From contig NZ_JOEI01000003.1 in assembly GCF_000718095.1 (NCBI RefSeq), positions 186,001 to 250,000 of the forward strand: a stretch of 64,000 nt of DNA, given 5' to 3'. Origin of the DNA: Streptomyces scopuliridis RB72. GTDB lineage: Bacteria; Actinomycetota; Actinomycetes; Streptomycetales; Streptomycetaceae. The translations under genes and the position numbers were made by a program. Positions 36,489 through 44,797 of this stretch are shown here, piece after piece. The notes below the pieces were generated by a model. The model ran no database searches, had not been told where the DNA came from, and saw nothing but the letters and a program-made list of their open reading frames with translations. The number at the start of each line of letters is the position of its first letter. Positions within the stretch are counted from its first letter, which is position 1.

Positions 36489-37361
36489 ATGCCGAAGCAG
36501 CGGATCACCTCACTCACTACTGTCACAGCCGTCACTACCGTCGCTCTGCTCACACTGGCGGCCTGCGGTACGGAGTCCGGCAAGGGCTCGGGATCGGGCG
36601 CCGGCGCGGGCTCCGGCGGAGAGGTACGGACCGAGACCGCCCTCACCGATGTGCGCTGGAACGTCGACAGCGTGACCGTCGGCGGCCGGAAGACCGCCGC
36701 CCCCGCCGGCGCCAGCGTGGAGATCGACTCCCGGGGCCGGGCCAGCGCGAAGACGGGCTGCAACTCCATCGGCGCGGACGTCACCGTCGAGGGCGACACG
36801 GTCACCGTGGGCAAGAAGCAGTCCACGCTGATCGGCTGTCCCAAAGAGCTGGAGACCTTCGAGAAGGCGCTCGACGGCGCGTTCTCCGGCACGCTCAAGG
36901 CCACCGTCCAGGACAAACGGCTCACGCTCACCACCGCCGACGGTGACGCGATCGCCCTGACCTCGGAGCCCCCCGCGCCCCTCGTGGGCACGGAGTGGAC
37001 CGTCGACGCGCTGGCCCAGGGCGCCACCGCGACCTCCCTGCCCAAGGGGACGGACGGCAAGGCGCGTTTCACGTTCCGTGAGGACGGCAAGGAGCTGTCC
37101 ATGGAGGGCAGCCTCGGCTGCAACTCCTTCAGCGCGCCCGTGAAGCTCTCCGAGTCCGCGTCCGGTGCCCCGGCCACCCTCACGATCGGCCGGGTCAGCT
37201 CCACCCGCAAGCTCTGCCCGGGGCCCGAAATGACCCTGGAACGCCAGGTACAGAAGGTGCTGGAGGGCAAGGTCGCCTATGAGCTGCGTCACCGCGGGCT
37301 GACCCTCACGTCCGCCGGCGGCCAGGGACTGAGCGCCATCGCGCCTGCTCCCGGGAAGTAG
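36489..37361 (+). CDS. Lipoprotein with two META domains
   Basis: A protein of 290 residues. The signal peptide ends in a lipobox (LLTLAAC) with the lipid-bearing Cys near residue 25, so it is anchored on the outside of the membrane. Two copies of the META domain follow: residues about 48-140 (TDVRWNVDSVTVGG...TGCNSIGADVTVEG) and 155-285 (VGTEWTVDALAQG...SLGCNSFSAPVKLS). The E. coli relative HslJ is a heat-inducible outer-membrane protein linked to novobiocin resistance. The role here is unknown. It precedes purF but is not clearly co-transcribed with it. Confidence 0.85.
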   Translation: MPKQRITSLTTVTAVTTVALLTLAACGTESGKGSGSGAGAGSGGEVRTETALTDVRWNVDSVTVGGRKTAAPAGASVEIDSRGRASAKTGCNSIGADVTVEGDTVTVGKKQSTLIGCPKELETFEKALDGAFSGTLKATVQDKRLTLTTADGDAIALTSEPPAPLVGTEWTVDALAQGATATSLPKGTDGKARFTFREDGKELSMEGSLGCNSFSAPVKLSESASGAPATLTIGRVSSTRKLCPGPEMTLERQVQKVLEGKVAYELRHRGLTLTSAGGQGLSAIAPAPGK

Positions 37362-37434
37362 TCCGGGGGCGGCCGGGGGGCCGGTCCGTATCCCCAATTC
37401 GGACCAGTGGTCGATCTCGCCTACACTCGGTGGC

Positions 37435-38961
37435 GTGCCTCGTGGTGATGGACGACTCAACCACGACCTGCTCCCCGGAGAGAAAGGCCCCCAGGACGCT
37501 TGTGGCGTCTTCGGAGTCTGGGCCCCGGGCGAAGAGGTCGCCAAGCTCACCTATTTCGGACTGTATGCCCTGCAGCACCGTGGACAGGAGTCCGCGGGCA
37601 TCGCAGTGAGCAATGGGTCCCAGATCCTGGTTTTCAAGGACATGGGCCTGGTCTCACAGGTCTTCGACGAAACCTCACTCAGCTCACTCCTCGGGCATAT
37701 CGCGGTGGGCCATGCCCGCTACTCCACCACCGGAGCCTCGGTGTGGGAGAACGCGCAGCCGACCTTCCGGGCCACGGGCCATGGCTCCATCGCGCTCGGC
37801 CACAACGGCAATCTGGTCAATACCGCCGAGCTCGCCGAGATGGTCGCCGATCTGCCCAAGGAGAACGGCCGGACGACCCGCGTCGCCGCCACCAATGACA
37901 CCGACCTGGTCACGGCGCTGCTCGCCAGCCAGGTCGACGAGGACGGCAAGCCCCTCACGGTCGAGGACGCCGCCGCCAAGGTGCTGCCCGACGTCAAGGG
38001 CGCCTTCTCGTTCGTCTTCATGGACGAGCACACGCTCTACGCCGCCCGCGACCCCCAGGGCATCCGCCCGCTGGTCCTCGGCCGGCTCGAACGCGGCTGG
38101 GTCGTCGCCTCCGAGGGCGCCGCTCTCGACATCTGTGGTGCCTCGTACGTCCGGGAGATCGAGCCCGGCGAGCTGATCGCCATCGATGAGAACGGTCTCC
38201 GTTCGCAGCGATTCGCGGAAGCGAAGCCCAAGGGCTGTGTCTTCGAGTATGTCTATCTGGCTCGTCCGGATACGGACATCGCCGGGCGGAACGTCTATCT
38301 GTCCCGGGTCGAAATGGGGCGGAAACTCGCCAAGGAAGCTCCGGTCGAGGCGGATCTGGTCATAGCGACCCCGGAGTCCGGCACCCCGGCCGCGATCGGC
38401 TACGCGGAGGCCAGCGGCATCCCGTACGGCTCGGGCCTCGTCAAGAACGCCTATGTCGGCCGGACCTTCATCCAGCCGTCCCAGACCATCCGCCAGCTGG
38501 GCATCCGCCTCAAGCTGAACCCGCTGAAGGAAGTCATCCGCGGCAAGCGCCTGGTCGTCGTCGACGACTCGATCGTCCGCGGCAACACCCAGCGCGCCCT
38601 GGTCAAGATGCTCCGCGAGGCGGGCGCCGCCGAGGTCCACATCCGGATCTCGTCGCCGCCGGTGAAGTGGCCGTGCTTCTTCGGGATAGATTTCGCCACC
38701 CGCGCCGAGCTGATCGCCAACGGCATGACGGTCGAGGAGATCGGCGTCTCCATGGGGGCTGACTCCCTCGCGTACATCTCCCTCGACGGGATGATCGAGG
38801 CGACGACCATCGCCAAGCCGAATCTCTGCCGTGCCTGCTTCGACGGCGAGTACCCGATGGATCTTCCCGACCCCGAGCTGCTCGGCAAGCAGCTGCTGGA
38901 GACCGAGCTGGCGGCGGGCCCGGCCAATACCGCCGCCACGGACGCGCTCCGCCGCCCGTAG
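37435..38961 (+). CDS. purF: Amidophosphoribosyltransferase
   Basis: A protein of 508 residues that makes phosphoribosylamine from PRPP and glutamine, the first committed step of purine synthesis. A 22-residue propeptide precedes the catalytic Cys23 (DACGVFGVW). The glutaminase half contains GHARYSTTGASVWENAQP. The PRTase half has the PRPP loop VVVDDSIVRGNT. Cys residues in KWPCFFG and NLCRACFDGEYP fit the iron-sulfur form known from B. subtilis. The GTG start gives the expected propeptide length. purM follows 73 bp downstream. Purine nucleotides inhibit the family. Confidence 0.95.
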   Translation: MPRGDGRLNHDLLPGEKGPQDACGVFGVWAPGEEVAKLTYFGLYALQHRGQESAGIAVSNGSQILVFKDMGLVSQVFDETSLSSLLGHIAVGHARYSTTGASVWENAQPTFRATGHGSIALGHNGNLVNTAELAEMVADLPKENGRTTRVAATNDTDLVTALLASQVDEDGKPLTVEDAAAKVLPDVKGAFSFVFMDEHTLYAARDPQGIRPLVLGRLERGWVVASEGAALDICGASYVREIEPGELIAIDENGLRSQRFAEAKPKGCVFEYVYLARPDTDIAGRNVYLSRVEMGRKLAKEAPVEADLVIATPESGTPAAIGYAEASGIPYGSGLVKNAYVGRTFIQPSQTIRQLGIRLKLNPLKEVIRGKRLVVVDDSIVRGNTQRALVKMLREAGAAEVHIRISSPPVKWPCFFGIDFATRAELIANGMTVEEIGVSMGADSLAYISLDGMIEATTIAKPNLCRACFDGEYPMDLPDPELLGKQLLETELAAGPANTAATDALRRP

Positions 38962-39034
38962 CAGCCCGCGTCCCTCCCCGCCCGTGACCGTGCGTCCCTC
39001 CGACGACCGCAAGACGACAGGAAAGTATCCAGCC

Positions 39035-40105
39035 ATGTCCGAAACGACTACTGGTGCCAGCTATGCCGCCGCGGGCGTCGACATCGAAGCCGGTGACCGC
39101 GCGGTCGAGCTGATGAAGGAGTGGGTCAGGAAGACCCGACGCCCCGAGGTCCTCGGCGGCCTCGGCGGCTTCGCCGGCCTCTTCGACGCCTCCGCCCTCA
39201 AGCGCTACGAGCGCCCGCTGCTCGCCTCCGCCACCGACGGCGTCGGTACGAAGGTCGACCTCGCCCGCAAGATGGGCGTGTACGACACGATCGGTCACGA
39301 TCTGGTCGGCATGGTCGTCGACGACCTGGTGGTCTGCGGCGCCGAGCCCCTCTTCATGACCGACTACATCTGTGTCGGCAAGGTCCACCCCGAGCGGGTC
39401 GCCGCCATCGTCAAGGGCATCGCCGAGGGCTGTGTGCTGGCCGGCTGCGCCCTGGTCGGCGGCGAGACCGCCGAGCACCCCGGACTGCTCGGCGAGGACG
39501 ACTTCGATGTCGCCGGCGCCGGTACGGGCGTGGTCGAGGCGGATCGGCTGCTGGGCGCGGATCGTATCCGTACGGGTGACGCGGTGATCGCCATGGCGTC
39601 CTCCGGTCTTCACTCCAACGGGTACTCGCTGGTCCGGCACGTGGTCTTCGACCGGGCCGGCTGGTCGCTGGAGCGCGAGGTCGCGGAGTTCGGCCGCACC
39701 CTGGGCGAGGAGCTGCTCGAACCCACCAAGATCTACTCGCTGGACTGCCTGGCGCTCGCCAGGACCACCGAGGTGCACGCGTTCAGCCACATCACCGGCG
39801 GCGGTCTGGCGGCCAATCTGGCCCGGGTGATCCCGGACGGACTGCACGCCACGGTGGACCGCTCGACCTGGACGCCCGGCGCGGTCTTCGACGTCGTCGG
39901 CACGGCGGGCCGGGTGGAGCGCCTGGAGCTGGAGAAGACGCTGAACATGGGCGTGGGCATGATGGCTGTCGTCCCGGCGGAGTCGGCCGACGCCGCGCTC
40001 ACCACGCTCGCCGACCGGGGGGTGGACGCCTGGATCGCCGGAGAGATCACCGACCGGGCCGGCCACACCACCGGCGCCACGCTGACCGGCGACTACGCGG
40101 GCTGA
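39035..40105 (+). CDS. purM: AIR synthetase (FGAM cyclo-ligase)
   Basis: A protein of 356 residues that closes the imidazole ring of FGAM with ATP to give AIR. Characteristic segments are SYAAAGVDIEAGDRAVELMK, ATDGVGTKVDLA, GHDLVGMVVDDLVVCGAEPL, ALVGGETAEHPG and SGLHSNGYSLVRH. The ATG at 39035 lies close after GACAGGAAAG. The spacing to purF suggests one transcript, as in other Streptomyces. Confidence 0.95.
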   Translation: MSETTTGASYAAAGVDIEAGDRAVELMKEWVRKTRRPEVLGGLGGFAGLFDASALKRYERPLLASATDGVGTKVDLARKMGVYDTIGHDLVGMVVDDLVVCGAEPLFMTDYICVGKVHPERVAAIVKGIAEGCVLAGCALVGGETAEHPGLLGEDDFDVAGAGTGVVEADRLLGADRIRTGDAVIAMASSGLHSNGYSLVRHVVFDRAGWSLEREVAEFGRTLGEELLEPTKIYSLDCLALARTTEVHAFSHITGGGLAANLARVIPDGLHATVDRSTWTPGAVFDVVGTAGRVERLELEKTLNMGVGMMAVVPAESADAALTTLADRGVDAWIAGEITDRAGHTTGATLTGDYAG

Positions 40106-40253
40106 GTGCCGGGAGATCCGTCCAGGGGCCGCCCCGGCACCGCCGGGGACCCCACGGACAGGGGAGAAGCGGACAGCACAGAACCCGGTCCCGGACTACC
40201 GCCCAGGACCGGGCAATGAGCTACTGCTCGGGATATACCGACGTATAAGGACG

Positions 40254-40505
40254 TCAAGCGCCGCGGCGCCGCGTCGAGGGTCCGGACTCGTCGTCCTCGT
40301 CCTCGTCGTCGTTGTACCGATCCGCGTACTGTGCGTACGGGTCATCTTCCTCGTCGTCATCCTCGAACGGCTCCGCGTTCGGTGGTTGACTTGAAGGCGA
40401 TGCGCCCAGCTCGTTGGCCAGACGCGACAGGTCAGTCCCGCCGCTGTTGTACTTCAGCTGGCGGGCGACCTTCGTCTGCTTGGCCTTGGCCCGGCCGCGC
40501 CCCAT
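40254..40505 (-). CDS. DUF3073 family protein
   Basis: A protein of 83 residues with a basic start (MGRGRAKAKQTKVARQLKY) and a highly acidic tail (EDDDEEDDPYAQYADRYNDD). This is the DUF3073 pattern conserved next to purM in actinobacteria. The charge split suggests nucleic-acid or ribosome binding, but no function is established to my knowledge. The upstream extension to 40562 is in frame but the family begins at MGRGRAK. Confidence 0.9.
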   Translation of the reverse strand: MGRGRAKAKQTKVARQLKYNSGGTDLSRLANELGASPSSQPPNAEPFEDDDEEDDPYAQYADRYNDDEDEDDESGPSTRRRGA

Positions 40506-40807
40506 GGCTCGACCCCCTCGGTGACGGGGCTCGACGGCCCCAGAGTCTTGACACGCGTTCATGAATCAGAACGAGCTCTCCGCGGAGAGACCCGTCCGTA
40601 GGGCTTCAACGGTACCTGCTTCCGCGGCCATACGGTACGCCGCCCGCATGACGCGCCCCGGCGCAGGACCAACGAGGTGCCCCGTCCTCGCTGGTCAGCT
40701 GCGATTTTAACCTCTTCTTGAGGGGCGACCCGCCGACCGGCGTGAGTCTGGTCTCCCGAACGGACTCCCGTACGGTCCCCCGGACGTCACGCCGGCCTCC
40801 CGCACGG
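40506..40807. other. Gap between DUF3073 and vdh
   Basis: 302 bp with no gene. It must hold the DUF3073 promoter and the vdh 3' end. A 14-bp perfect palindrome CTCTCCGCGGAGAG at 40576-40589 is the only clear symmetric element and could be an operator. A weak hairpin CCTC-TTCTT-GAGG lies near 40710. Confidence 0.45.
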
Positions 40808-41908
40808 TCAGCGGTGGCGGGCTTCCGCCATCCTGTGCTCGGCGATCCTGTCCGCCGCGGCGGCCGGCGGAATCCCGTCTTCCTTCGCACGTGCGAATAT
40901 CGCCAGCGTGGTGTCGAAGATCTTCGCGGCCTTCGCGCGGCACCGCTCGAAGTCGAACCCGTTCAGTTCGTCGGCGACCTGGATCACCCCGCCGGCGTTC
41001 ACCACGTAGTCGGGCGCGTAGAGGATCCCGCGGTCCGAGAGGTCCTTCTCGACGCCGGGATGGGCGAGCTGGTTGTTGGCCGCTCCGCACACCACCGCCG
41101 CGGTGAGAACGGGTACGGACTCGTCGTTCAGCGCGCCGCCGAGGGCGCATGGGGCGTAGATGTCCATCCCCGGGGTGCGGATCAGCGCGTCGTTGTCGGC
41201 GACGACGGCGACCTGCGGATGGCGGTCGGTGACGCGGGTGACCGATTCTTCCCGTACGTCCGTGATGACGACCTGCGCGCCGTCCTGGAGCAGATGCTCC
41301 ACCAGGTGCTGCCCGACCTTGCCGACGCCCGCGATCCCGACCGTACGGCCGCGCAGTGACGGGTCGCCCCACTGGTGCCGCGCGCTCGCCCGCATGCCTT
41401 GGAAGACCCCGAAGGCCGTCAGGACCGACGAGTCGCCCGCGCCGCCGTTCTCCGGGGACCGGCCGGTGGTCCACCGGCACTCGCGCGCCACGACGTCCAT
41501 GTCCGCGACGTACGTGCCGACGTCGCAGGCGGTGACGTACCGGCCGCCGAGCGAGGCCACGAACCGGCCGTAGGCGAGCAGCAGCTCGGTCCGGCGGCTG
41601 CCCTCGGTCTGCGCGGAGTCCCCGATGATCACGGCCTTGCCGCCGCCGTGGTCGAGCCCGGCCAGGGCGTTCTTGTACGACATGCCCCGGGAGAGGTTCA
41701 GCGCGTCGGCGACGGCCTCTTCCTCGGACGCGTAGGGGTAGAAACGGGTGCCGCCCAGGGCTGGACCCAGGGCGGTCGAATGAATGGCGATCACGGCCTT
41801 GAGGCCGCTGGCACGGTCCTGGCAGAGCACGACTTGCTCGTGGCCTCCCTGCTCCGAACGGAACAGGGTGTGCAGTACATCGACAGGAGCGCCGGTCACA
41901 TCGGTCAC
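40808..41908 (-). CDS. vdh: Valine (branched-chain amino acid) dehydrogenase
   Basis: A protein of 366 residues that oxidatively deaminates valine and related amino acids with NAD, supplying precursors for lipids and polyketides. It carries the catalytic Lys in [30 protein letters not shown] and the NAD fold [12 protein letters not shown]. The GTG at 41906-41908 gives [16 protein letters not shown], close to the S. coelicolor Vdh start as I remember it. The position between DUF3073 and the gene before bldC is the usual Streptomyces order. It diverges from the gene at 42089. Confidence 0.92.
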   Translation of the reverse strand: MTDVTGAPVDVLHTLFRSEQGGHEQVVLCQDRASGLKAVIAIHSTALGPALGGTRFYPYASEEEAVADALNLSRGMSYKNALAGLDHGGGKAVIIGDSAQTEGSRRTELLLAYGRFVASLGGRYVTACDVGTYVADMDVVARECRWTTGRSPENGGAGDSSVLTAFGVFQGMRASARHQWGDPSLRGRTVGIAGVGKVGQHLVEHLLQDGAQVVITDVREESVTRVTDRHPQVAVVADNDALIRTPGMDIYAPCALGGALNDESVPVLTAAVVCGAANNQLAHPGVEKDLSDRGILYAPDYVVNAGGVIQVADELNGFDFERCRAKAAKIFDTTLAIFARAKEDGIPPAAAADRIAEHRMAEARHR

Positions 41909-42088
41909 TGTGGTGACTCCCAAGTACGAAGCGGCGGTGGGAAGGCCCCTCCCATGGGTTGGGGGAGGGCCCTTATGGAGCGGTTGTGCGGGTGGGGCGG
42001 TCGAGCAAGCAAGAGAGTAAGTCCTGCGGGGGCGCAGATCAGCCGCACTGCCAAGGATCACCCCCTTGTGGGGTACAGGCATGGGACG

Positions 42089-42979
42089 ATGCGCCGCATG
42101 CCGGCGGTGTCTTCAGTTCTCGTCCCTTACGCGTCCTACCTGCGGGTCTACGAGCCGCTGGCGGCCTTCGCGGAGCCCGAACGCGGCCATTGGCGCCGCT
42201 ACGCCGCCCGGGACGGCACGCCGACCGCACAGGACGAACTACGGCGCTCCCTGGCCGACTTGTTGCCCACCCCGCCGGTGCCGGTGCCGGTGCACGAGAG
42301 CGCGGACGCCTTCATCGCGGAGGTGGACGGTGTGGTGTGCGTGTGTCCGTGGCGGACCCGGCTGCGCGGCTGGCTGGCGCTGGAGGAACTGGGGGAGGTG
42401 CTGCCCGTACCGCTGCTGGACGCCGTGCTGCCGCCGGTGGTGCGCGGGCAGGCGGCGAAGGACTACGAGCGCTGGCGGGACCGCAACCCCGACGCGCGGC
42501 CGTGGATCCGGACGGCGGTCTGGCAGGTGCCGGTGCGCTGGTTCACGCTCTTCTCCGACGACGAGCGCACTTTTCAGCCAGGCGCGGCCGAGGGGGGCGC
42601 GGGGGCCGAGGGCGGCGAGGACGGCGGGGCCAAAGCGCGGGTGCTGCGCTACCGGACCCCGATGGTGCAGGCCCGGCGCCGGCTGGCCCGCTCGCTGAAG
42701 ACCCTGCGGGACACCGTGGACGACGGTCCGCTGATCGAGGGCCTGGTGGACGTGGGGCGCTGGCTGGAGGAGTTCCACCCGCGCTCACTGGTCGAACTGG
42801 ACTACGGAGGTCTGGTGCACGTACTGTCCTGCGCTCAGCTTGCCGAGGACCACTCGGCGGCCGACGTGGCGGCGGCGATCACGGCGCTGCGGGACGGGGA
42901 CGACGAGGGTGCCGGGGAGGCGTACGGGCGGCTCACGGAGCGGTGGCGGGCGGTCAGGGACCGCCAGTTCGCGAACTGA
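42089..42979 (+). CDS. Conserved hypothetical protein next to bldC
   Basis: A protein of 296 residues without recognised domain. Features are [18 protein letters not shown] at the start, a Trp-rich middle ([20 protein letters not shown]) and [20 protein letters not shown], then [14 protein letters not shown] Gly/Glu-rich insert lies near residue 165. It matches the conserved gene found between vdh and bldC in Streptomyces, but no function is known to me. The ATG at 42098 is an alternative start. It is probably transcribed from the short divergent region shared with vdh. Confidence 0.8.
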   Translation: MRRMPAVSSVLVPYASYLRVYEPLAAFAEPERGHWRRYAARDGTPTAQDELRRSLADLLPTPPVPVPVHESADAFIAEVDGVVCVCPWRTRLRGWLALEELGEVLPVPLLDAVLPPVVRGQAAKDYERWRDRNPDARPWIRTAVWQVPVRWFTLFSDDERTFQPGAAEGGAGAEGGEDGGAKARVLRYRTPMVQARRRLARSLKTLRDTVDDGPLIEGLVDVGRWLEEFHPRSLVELDYGGLVHVLSCAQLAEDHSAADVAAAITALRDGDDEGAGEAYGRLTERWRAVRDRQFAN

Positions 42980-43557
42980 GTTCATACTCTGTCTCACTCC
43001 CCGACTCCCACGGGGCGGAGAGTGGCGGGCAGCGGGCAGCGGGCAGCGGGCACGCGAAACGGGCACCGAGACGGGCAGTGCGCGGTCCTTCACGGGCCGT
43101 GAACCGGGCCTAGGGCAGAGGTCCCGATCCGGGCCTTTGCCTCAAGCGTGACGGACCGCACTAACGGGGCTCTTGCGCCCATCACCCACCCTCGTGTCAA
43201 AATAGGACAAGGAGTCCGGGGAGGGTTCCTTCCGTCCAAGTGTGGGCGGAACGCTCAGCATTGCACTCTATACGGGGGGTCTGTTGACTCCTGATCGCTC
43301 TGTGACTGATCGTATCTGTGACGTGACTGTCCGCTATGGCATGGTCCATCGGCTTCCGCCACTGATGAGCACCTCAGAGGGCAATTCCATCGGTTTGGCC
43401 GACGTGGCTGGACGGATGGTGTAGTTGTAGTGCCGAGGACAAGCCGTTCGTCCTATAACCGACTCGGCCCGCGTCCGCCATTTCGGGCAACGCGGGTCAA
43501 GGTGCAGAATTTAGAGGAAAGAACCGAGATAGTTCGGTTCTCCCGAGGAGGCCGCTC
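42980..43557. promoter_or_regulatory. Long bldC upstream region
   Basis: 578 bp without a supported gene. It contains a near-repeat TGATCGCTCTGTGAC (43292-43306) and TGATCGTATCTGTGAC (43307-43322), followed by another GTGAC. It also contains a lower-GC segment at 43490-43515 (GCAGAATTTAGAGG) suited to a promoter. An inverted repeat, described separately, sits just before the ribosome site. The length suits the complex control expected for a developmental regulator. Confidence 0.5.
43521..43540 (+). promoter_or_regulatory. Inverted repeat in the bldC leader
   Basis: GAACCGA (43521-43527) and TCGGTTC (43534-43540) are perfectly complementary around GATAGT. The repeat ends 5 bp before the GAGGAGG ribosome site and 17 bp before the ATG. 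It could be a small RNA hairpin that affects translation, or an operator, possibly autoregulatory. Confidence 0.5.
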
Positions 43558-43764
43558 ATGACCGCTCGCACCCCTGATGCCGAGCCGCTGCTGACCCCGG
43601 CTGAGGTTGCCACGATGTTCCGTGTGGACCCGAAGACGGTCACGCGCTGGGCAAAGGCCGGCAAGCTCACGTCCATCCGCACGCTCGGTGGGCATCGCCG
43701 GTATCGCGAGGCAGAGGTCCGCGCACTGCTTGCGGGTATTCCGCAGCAGCGCAGCGAGGCCTGA
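43558..43764 (+). CDS. bldC: Developmental regulator BldC
   Basis: A protein of 68 residues made almost entirely of a MerR-type winged helix-turn-helix (LLTPAEVATMFRVDPKTVTR, WAKAGKLTSIRTLGGHRRYR). BldC binds direct repeats cooperatively and holds back sporulation genes in Streptomyces. The sequence is nearly invariant across the genus. GAGGAGG lies before the ATG. An intrinsic terminator lies 140 bp after the stop. Confidence 0.96.
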   Translation: MTARTPDAEPLLTPAEVATMFRVDPKTVTRWAKAGKLTSIRTLGGHRRYREAEVRALLAGIPQQRSEA

Positions 43765-44172
43765 ACCCAGTAAGGCTCATTAGGGCTCAACTACAAGCAG
43801 GGCACAGCCGGGTCCCCCAAACTCGGTCGTCCCGACCCATAGCTCCACACGACGGGCGCCTGCCCCAACAGGTCCCATGCCCTCGCAACACGGGTAAGTC
43901 GTCGATCGCGCTGGACTCCGCCGGGTCCAGCGCGATCTTTTTTGTGCGCCGGGAGGCGGGCGTCCCGGCCCTGCTGGGGCGCTGTGCGGGCACTGTCGGA
44001 GGTGCTTCCCGAAGGGGTCGGGAGGGAGTGCAATTGCACATATTAAATTGGTGGATTGTATGTGGGGTGTAAGCGCCGTCATTCCAGAAACTCATTCGGT
44101 GACTAGCGTCACACCGCGAAGGTCTTGCCATCGGCGGGCGCGCTGCGGATTGGATCATGGCCGCGCGGTGGG
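43765..44172. other. bldC 3' region with possible small RNA
   Basis: 408 bp without a supported gene. The first 140 bp run from the bldC stop to a strong terminator and could form a 3' UTR-derived RNA. From about 44035 to 44075 the DNA is AT-rich (CATATTAAATTGGTGG), a possible promoter zone. Nothing else is recognised. Confidence 0.4.
43904..43943 (+). terminator. Intrinsic terminator downstream of bldC
   Basis: Arms 43904-43916 (GATCGCGCTGGAC) and 43925-43937 are perfectly complementary around an 8-nt loop, followed by six T at 43938-43943. It is one of few classical T-tailed terminators in this window. Confidence 0.9.
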
Positions 44173-44394
44173 TCACGTGGCGGAGGCGGCCTGGCCCTCG
44201 GCTAACTCGTCGTCCAGGAAGCAGTCTTCGAGAAAGAGGTCGTCGCCCGCCGAGGGCTCCATGGCGAGCCGCTGGAGGCGATGACAGATCGGGCAGTACC
44301 CGGTGCGATGCGGGTGGCCGGACGCGGCCGCCAGATGGGCGCGCAGCAGCGCGCGGGTCTCATGCTTCGTCGACGATGCCGTCATGCACACCAC
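44173..44394 (-). CDS. DUF6274-like small Cys protein
   Basis: A protein of 73 residues: KHETRALLRAHLAAASGHPH then CPICHRLQRLAM and an acidic tail. The CPIC pair with nearby His residues suggests a small zinc site. It resembles a short family (DUF6274, from memory) conserved near bldC in Streptomyces. An internal start at MTASSTKHE is equally possible. Function unknown. Confidence 0.65.
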   Translation of the reverse strand: MVCMTASSTKHETRALLRAHLAAASGHPHRTGYCPICHRLQRLAMEPSAGDDLFLEDCFLDDELAEGQAASAT

Positions 44395-44579
44395 CCCCGG
44401 TGCGGGCCCGTGGATGCGGTGAGCGTGGGGCCCTTCTGCTTAGGTACCCCCGGCCGTTGGCGGCGTCAAGGAGATGCGGGCGCGGCCCGGCGGATTTGGG
44501 TACGCCATTACTGCCGCGTGACCACCGCGTCGACGGCGCTTGCCGTAGGCAATGGGGTCGCCTGTGACACGGCACAACG

Positions 44580-44613
44580 GAAGAGCCCGCATCCGATGGG
44601 ACGCGGGCTCTTC
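44580..44613 (-). terminator. Terminator of tRNA-Asp copy 1
   Basis: Arms GAAGAGCCCGC (44580-44590) and GCGGGCTCTTC (44603-44613) are perfectly complementary over 11 bp. It lies 8 bp beyond the tRNA 3' end. Confidence 0.75.
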
Positions 44614-44621
44614 CTCTACTG

Positions 44622-44696
44622 CGGTCCTGACGGGATTTGAACCCGCGGCCTCCACCTTGACAGGGTGGCGAGCACTCCAAACTGCTCCACAGGACC
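44622..44696 (-). tRNA. tRNA-Asp(GTC), copy 1
   Basis: A 75-nt cloverleaf: acceptor GGTCCTG/CAGGACC, anticodon stem CCACC/GGTGG around CTGTCAA (anticodon GTC), T loop TTCAAAT, discriminator G. The same sequence occurs at 51319-51393. Confidence 0.95.
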
Positions 44697-44797
44697 AGGT
44701 TTCGCTGCCCCGTAGTGGCGGCTGCGAAACGAGACTCTACAGCAGCTCCGAGGGTCCGGTCGAACTCACTCCCCGCGCACCCTCAACCATGAACGCG

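Noticed and set aside
43242..43424. Small open frame upstream of bldC
   Set aside because: No ribosome site and weak protein character; the direct repeats and leader features explain the region better.
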